This document shows positions 59,572-64,000 of a stretch of 64,000 nt of DNA, piece by piece. Each line of letters begins with the position of its first letter. The stretch's first letter is position 1. The notes under the pieces were generated by a model that saw only the letters and a list, made by a program, of their open reading frames with translations, searched no databases and was not told the origin of the DNA. The stretch spans positions 124,001-188,000 of the forward strand of contig BROI01000035.1 of the NCBI GenBank assembly GCA_027923505.1, written 5' to 3'. The translations under genes and the position numbers were made by a program. This DNA is from Mayamaea pseudoterrestris (Eukaryota > Bacillariophyta > Bacillariophyceae > Sellaphorales > Sellaphoraceae).

Positions 59572-60589
59572 TCACTTGCTGTAGAATGCGACCATGACGG
59601 TGACATTATCGGACGTTCCTCTTCGAATGGACTCGTCCACCAAACATTGGGCGGCAGTTTTATGAGGCGTCGGATATTGCTGATAGCTGCGCACCAAGTC
59701 AACCGCCTGCTGATCCGTCACTACATCAAAAAAGCCGTCACATGCGACAATGACAAAGGGATCTTGGTCTAACGTTACTGTAATGTCTTGAACATGAGGA
59801 TGAGCAATTACAAATGGCTTCAATTGATGATCGCCAAGGCTCCTTGTAATGGCAAGAATGCCCATGACTCTGTTTTTGAATATAAATCCTCCGGCTTGTT
59901 CAATTCGTATAACTTCCATCGGATCTTGAGCATTGTGGTCGTGCGTCAAACGAATAGCCATGGTTCGTTTGCTGTGGCCACGAACGTATTTGCCAACCAC
60001 AATGCGAGCATCGCCGGCATTCGCGGCTGTAATGCGAAGCTGAGTTGAACCGAGTCTCTGCATGCAATAGTATTTGCGTGTTAAGGACATTGTTGTCAGA
60101 GTCAGAATGCTACCGTAAGTATCGACTGCTACAGTAGCCAATGCATCCGTTCAAACATTTGCCAGTCTCGCCCGACTACCGGTAGCAACGACTCACCTGA
60201 ATTACGCAGCAAGCTACAGTTGCTCCACTATTCGTGACTCCAGACTTTAAGGCATGAATATCAGTGATTAGAAAGGCTCGTTCAAGGCGAGTCGACAATT
60301 CAACCGTTTCATCGTCATCCAAAATTTCATGAGCTAAATGTCGACTTAAGGAATGCTCCAGAAAATCCACCATGTCTCTACCACCGTGGCCATCATATAC
60401 TGCAAGATATGCTTTATCGTTCAATGCTTTTCCAGACAGTGGCCAGTCTCCCGCCGCATGAATGACGTGAATATCCTCCATCTGGGGTCGTCGAGACGGA
60501 TTCATTGCTTCGGCAACTGTTACATGCATGTCAGCAGATTCAAAATCGTCATGATAAGGAAATAACGACGTCGAGGCGCTGCTGCTCAT
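59572..60589 (-). CDS. PP2C-type Ser/Thr protein phosphatase
   Basis: Two exons, 60589-60197 and 60057-59572, with a 139-bp intron (GTGAGTCGT...GCATGCAG); 292 residues. The metal-dependent phosphatase motifs are present: RPQMEDIHVI, YDGHGGRDMVDFLE, GATVACCVIQ (just before the intron), ANAGDARIVV, TRSLGDH, VACDGFFDV and SDNVTVM. These supply the Asp residues binding two Mn/Mg ions. The size is that of a minimal catalytic domain without added modules; no transit peptide is seen. The downstream target is unknown. The intron contains one of four copies of the CTACCGGTAG palindrome. Confidence 0.92.
60176..60185. repeat. CTACCGGTAG palindrome, copy 4
   Basis: Within the PP2C intron, about 11 bp from its donor. 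Confidence 0.9.
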
Positions 60590-60912
60590 GGCTATATCAA
60601 TTTGGAGCTAATAGATTGCGAAGGGAAGAATGACGGGCGATCAATGGACGACGGACGACGGACGACGGCTCGATCCGTCATGGTCGAAGCTCGCATCGTC
60701 CTTCCAATGCGTCCATAACCTGTGCGACCATCAACATTTAGCTATCGGTAGGGTGCAAGTCCAGAATTTTAGCGTTTGGGCTCACAACGTCTTCCTACTT
60801 CCCATTGTAGAAGAAGTTGCTGTACTACAACGATGAGATGTAATAAATGGCAGCAGCTGGTTTCTAATTTGCGTTTTGCTCTTGCTGTATTTAAAATACT
60901 CAACTTTGGGTT
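60590..60912. other. Intergenic region
   Basis: Upstream of the PP2C gene and downstream of the glycosyltransferase-like gene. It holds a short 7-bp tandem repeat (GGACGAC three times, about 60645-60667). No gene is supported. Confidence 0.5.
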
Positions 60913-62593
60913 TTACTTCGTCTTGCTCGTGACCAAGTCAACAGCAACCTTGCACCCGTCGTAAATGTGAATCTTGTTATTGTTCATAATAGCCGTATTC
61001 ATGCTCGTCAACAAGTCCGGTCCTTCCAAGAACAAGTTGATGTAATGCATGGCGTCGGAAATTTCGCGCGCCTCCTCTGTTCCATCACCCAATTCGCTTG
61101 AACGCTTGGCCGAGTCAGCTTCATGGTCACCAACACGACGAATATGCAACTTGGGCACGCAATAAAAGGCCAATTCACTTGGCTTGCAAGCCAGGACATC
61201 CGTCACGCGCGACAAAATGTCAGTCGTGGCCACGGCCGGAAAGTACTCGTCAAACGTAAAGAGGGTTACATCCGACTTGGGCTCCTTCTTGCCATCAAGC
61301 AAAGACTTTTGAAAATCATAGACACCCTCCGTCGTCGTGACGGTTTCAAACGAAACACCAGACTCGTCGAGAATTTGGCAAAAGGCAGTCTTCATGTGAG
61401 CATGGTCACCCGCATTGAGCAGCAGCTGGATCTTGCCTTGACGCAATAGATCCGTGCAAGCCTTGACGAGCGAAATGATAAACTTGCGCTGTGCACCGGC
61501 TCCACCTACCGGCACCAAAAGACGGAGAGGACGGCCAGCCTTGGCGCGATCCATGCGGCGCTGGCAATCAGCGTCAATATTGTCCACCATTTCAGCCGGG
61601 CACCAATGTCCAGCCCACTGGAGCTCCTTGGCGGCAATCCCCATGCGACGAAAGGATTCGTAATTGACCGGTCCTTGGCAAAGGTTAATCGTGTTTGGGA
61701 CCGTCAAGAACCACTGTGGGTGATTATCAACAACGAGGTTGACAACATTGGTAAAGCCAGCAGCCGAGGCAGTCAGCGCCACGAGCTGGTGAGTCGTGAC
61801 AATGGGCGTATCCTTGCCAAAGGTCAAGAGAAGCGGCTGCAAGTGAGCAGCGGTCAATGCGGCCATGCGTAGTGCATTACTGCATGCAAAAGTGAGGAGA
61901 GAGTGATGTGAGCGAATAAAGTGAGAGAGAGAATCGCCAACAATGTAAAGGTGATTCTTCCCATTGCCATACGTACGCATCTCCGCCCAACATGGCAGCG
62001 CCCCACAACTTTTCAATGGGTCCGCCCATCTCCGAGGCCCAGCGCGAAAACTTGCTATACATTGCATCGGTACTCTTGACCAAGTCGGCTTCCTTAGACT
62101 GGATGGCAATCAAGTCGTGAAAAATGGTCGTGCGACCAGTCTTGAGTGCCCAGCTGCAGGCACTGTAAGCCAATCGATGATGGCCAAATCCCATGCGAAT
62201 CGTAGCCACGACAATGGGAGGCGACGTTGAGGACTTCAATACTTGCGCAATAGACTGCACATTCTTGGCCTTTGCATCACAAGTTCCAGCCTTGCGCGTT
62301 ACCAACAAGCCAGGAACGTGAGGAGATTCGAAGCAGTCGAGTGAAATGGGTTCAGACGAAGCCTTGTGATTTCCATTGGCAAGCTTGTGGCCGAGAACAA
62401 CCTTGATTGGATTGACAGGATTCTTCTTGGCGTCCACGAACGAGTCAATGTCGCAATGCGTTTTTGGAGAAACAAGGAGCTTTTCGTAAGTCACCTTGGC
62501 CCACGCCGTCAAAACGACAAGGAGGAACAGGATGCTGGCTACGATTGCTGCCAAGACAATGAGAAAGACGGCCCATGGTGCAAAGACTGCCAT
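60913..62593 (-). CDS. Membrane-anchored GT-B glycosyltransferase-like protein
   Basis: Two exons, 62593-61977 and 61879-60913, with a 97-bp intron; 527 residues. ATG 62593 is used because the longer frame starts at TTG. The N-terminus is a single membrane anchor (WAVFLIVLAAIVASILFLLV). The soluble part reads like two Rossmann-like halves: IVVATIRMGFGHHRLAYSA, a glycine-rich nucleotide- or acceptor-binding loop, and LRLLVPVGGAGAQRKFI at the start of the second half, followed by LLLNAGDHAHMK and a final FLEGPDLLTS. This resembles MurG/MGDG-type GT-B enzymes in layout, but it lacks a clear MGDG synthase signature. Donor and acceptor are unknown. Confidence in the gene is high, in the function low. 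Confidence 0.65.
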
Positions 62594-63097
62594 GTTGCTC
62601 TTGTACTTGCTCTTGTTGATGCAAATTAATGTCTTGCTTGCTTTCTCCTGGCTATTCTTCACTGGCAAGAGAGAGGAGAGGAATATATGAACGGAGCTGT
62701 CGAGAGAGGAACACGCAGCGAGAGCGAAGAAGCGACTTCTTGCGGTTTCGAAAGATCTTCATGGAACGAGGCGCGCTGTTGGAAGATGCGTCCGTGGCGC
62801 TCGTTCAATTCAACTATCGTCGTGAATTGGCACTACTGTTTGCTTCATAGTGCCAAAAACTTTGATTTTCAACGTTCTTGGCAGTACTCTATTTCCTATA
62901 GTGCCAAAAATTAAAGTTTTTGGCAGTACATTTTGGTTGATAGTGATCACAAACGATATGCCTCAGCGGTACTGGATCATATGGCGTCGCAGAATCGAAG
63001 AATGGCCTCTTGCACCTTGCCCGAGCTGCATGCAACAAAACGAACCAAGCAGCAAGCAGCAAGCTAACAAGCAACCAATCTACCGATAGTATCGCAA
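62594..63097. promoter_or_regulatory. Divergent region with TTGGCA inverted-repeat cluster
   Basis: 504 bp between the glycosyltransferase-like and FUN14 starts. Between about 62825 and 62928 the sequences TTGGCACTAC, TAGTGCCAAAAA and TTGGCAGTAC alternate in both orientations. One pair forms a perfect 9-bp stem (TGCCAAAAA at 62902-62910, TTTTTGGCA at 62917-62925). Confidence 0.6.
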
Positions 63098-63499
63098 ATG
63101 TCTAAAAGGTTCCCTGCTGCCGGATCCCGTGCCGAGGACGATGATGTCATCAACCAAGCCATTGACAAGGCCAAACCACTCATGGCAAAACTAACCTTTG
63201 GCTCATTCGTTGGATACTGCAGCGGCATGGCAACGCAGAGAATTGCCAGAGCTACGGCCCTTTTGATTGGAGTGACATTTATCGGAATTCAGATTGCTGC
63301 ATCAGCTGGAATTTTGACCATGGACTGGAACAAGCTTCAATTGCATTGTACCAAATTGATGGACGTTTCCGGCAATGGCAAGTTTGATGGAGAAGACGTC
63401 AAGGTATACTGGAAAAAGGTTCGAACGATATTGACCAAGAATATTCCATCGGCGGGTGGATTCAGTTTTGGGTTCTTGTACGGAGTGCGGTACGGATAG
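63098..63499 (+). CDS. FUN14 domain protein
   Basis: Single exon, 133 residues. Three hydrophobic segments fit the FUN14 family: LTFGSFVGYCSGMATQRIAR, ALLIGVTFIGIQIAASAGIL followed by the conserved-type MDWNKL, and the C-terminal GGFSFGFLYGVRYG. In animals FUNDC1 is an outer mitochondrial membrane mitophagy receptor that binds LC3 through an N-terminal YxxL motif; no such motif is visible in the short polar N-terminus here, so only the membrane domain is supported. An organelle-membrane location is inferred. Confidence 0.85.
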   Translation: MSKRFPAAGSRAEDDDVINQAIDKAKPLMAKLTFGSFVGYCSGMATQRIARATALLIGVTFIGIQIAASAGILTMDWNKLQLHCTKLMDVSGNGKFDGEDVKVYWKKVRTILTKNIPSAGGFSFGFLYGVRYG

Positions 63500-64000
63500 A
63501 TGCGCAAGCGCGGCGTTTCGGATGGAACGACTTGAGAGTGACGTTTCACTTGGCAGTAACAATACTTTACTTCATATGCTCCTTCCATAAATGGCAATCA
63601 ACTCTCTGATTGGCAGCTTCTCGTAAAGATAGACGCCGTAAAGACTTATTTATGTGTAACGCAATATTCCATGTAGCGTCGAGCTTGCATCCACTGGTTT
63701 ATTAATACAAATACAATGGCAGCTGGATCGAGCGATTGACGAACACCGCTATTTACCATCACACTGCAAAATTCATCATTGATGTACATTTATCTATATT
63801 TCTTTACATTCTGGATTACACTATCGCATCGAATGCGATAGATTTGAACGTCGCGGCGTGGCTGAACAAACTTGGTCGGAAAGAGCGGCGGCAACCTTTC
63901 GCATTCTTGACCAGTGAAAAGAATCTCCAAGGACAAACCAACGTCAACTAGCTCTCTTCTAAATAAATTCAATGAAGCCTTGTTCCGTAGCGTCGCCGCA
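63500..64000. other. Right-end region without a supported gene
   Basis: Contains the FUN14 3' flank, including another TTGGCAGTA copy near 63551, and short open frames only. A gene starting beyond the edge may use part of it. Confidence 0.5.

Noticed and set aside
60913-62593. MGDG synthase
   Set aside because: The layout is GT-B-like with a Gly-rich loop, but MGDG synthase signatures are absent and the protein has an N-terminal type II anchor instead of a plastid leader.
62594-62668. 25-residue N-terminal extension of the glycosyltransferase-like protein
   Set aside because: It begins at TTG; the first ATG is 62593, right before the membrane anchor.

Overview
This is 64 kb of nuclear DNA from a photosynthetic eukaryote, most likely a diatom or a close ochrophyte (stramenopile) relative. 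Eukaryotic signs are spliceosomal introns of about 70-215 bp with GT-AG borders and eukaryotic families (UNC-45-like, UBA2, LSG1, HSF, RNase H1 with a hybrid-binding domain, ABCC, FUN14). A secondary red plastid is indicated by many N-termini that are a signal peptide followed by a Phe-containing ASAFAP-like junction (for example AAAFAP at 29887 and 30188, ADAFGV at 21269, ESFALP at 20926, AESFGV at 35359). Plastid-type products fit this: PGR5, a CYP97-type P450, a Ycf49-domain protein and a lumenal pentapeptide protein. The species cannot be named from the window. No transposon, virus-like element, rRNA or tRNA was recognised.

Layout. 1-5.7 kb: 3' end of mitochondrial EF-G1, a TrhO-type rhodanese, a secreted unknown, a coiled-coil protein and a plastid-targeted TPR-like protein. 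5.9-13 kb: UNC-45-like chaperone, BTB protein, Gfo/Idh/MocA oxidoreductase with a mitochondrial-like leader. 13.2-18.8 kb: a single-exon 1892-residue protein combining a cyclophilin domain, FG repeats and about ten IQ motifs. 19-24 kb: RNase H1, a plastid unknown divergent from PGR5, and the SUMO E1 subunit UBA2. 25-28 kb: HSF factor, a 42-bp minisatellite and a small coiled-coil protein. 28-35.4 kb is plastid-rich: a DUF3593/Ycf49/FAM210 fusion divergent from a TauD/CAS-like dioxygenase, then CYP97 and a pentapeptide-repeat lumen protein. 36-40.8 kb: a six-exon ABCC transporter. 41-48.8 kb: a Ser/Thr/Pro-rich membrane protein divergent from GatB, a Nudix protein, and a second copy of the TPR-like family. 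49-55.3 kb: a secreted protein with three large tandem repeats, and a plastid-targeted NSF-like AAA+ ATPase. 55.5-64 kb: LSG1 GTPase, an acidic protein, PP2C, a membrane-anchored glycosyltransferase-like protein and FUN14.

How the genes relate. These are mostly unrelated housekeeping genes packed tightly, often as head-to-head pairs sharing about 250-350 bp. Two of these pairs (20.9/21.3 kb and 29.9/30.2 kb) encode two predicted plastid proteins each, which suggests shared light or plastid control. Organelle translation is represented by EF-G1 and GatB.

Exon joins were worked out by eye from splice borders, phase and family alignment; every joined gene given has a total length divisible by three. 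Starts were set at ATG, because several longer open frames begin at TTG or GTG.
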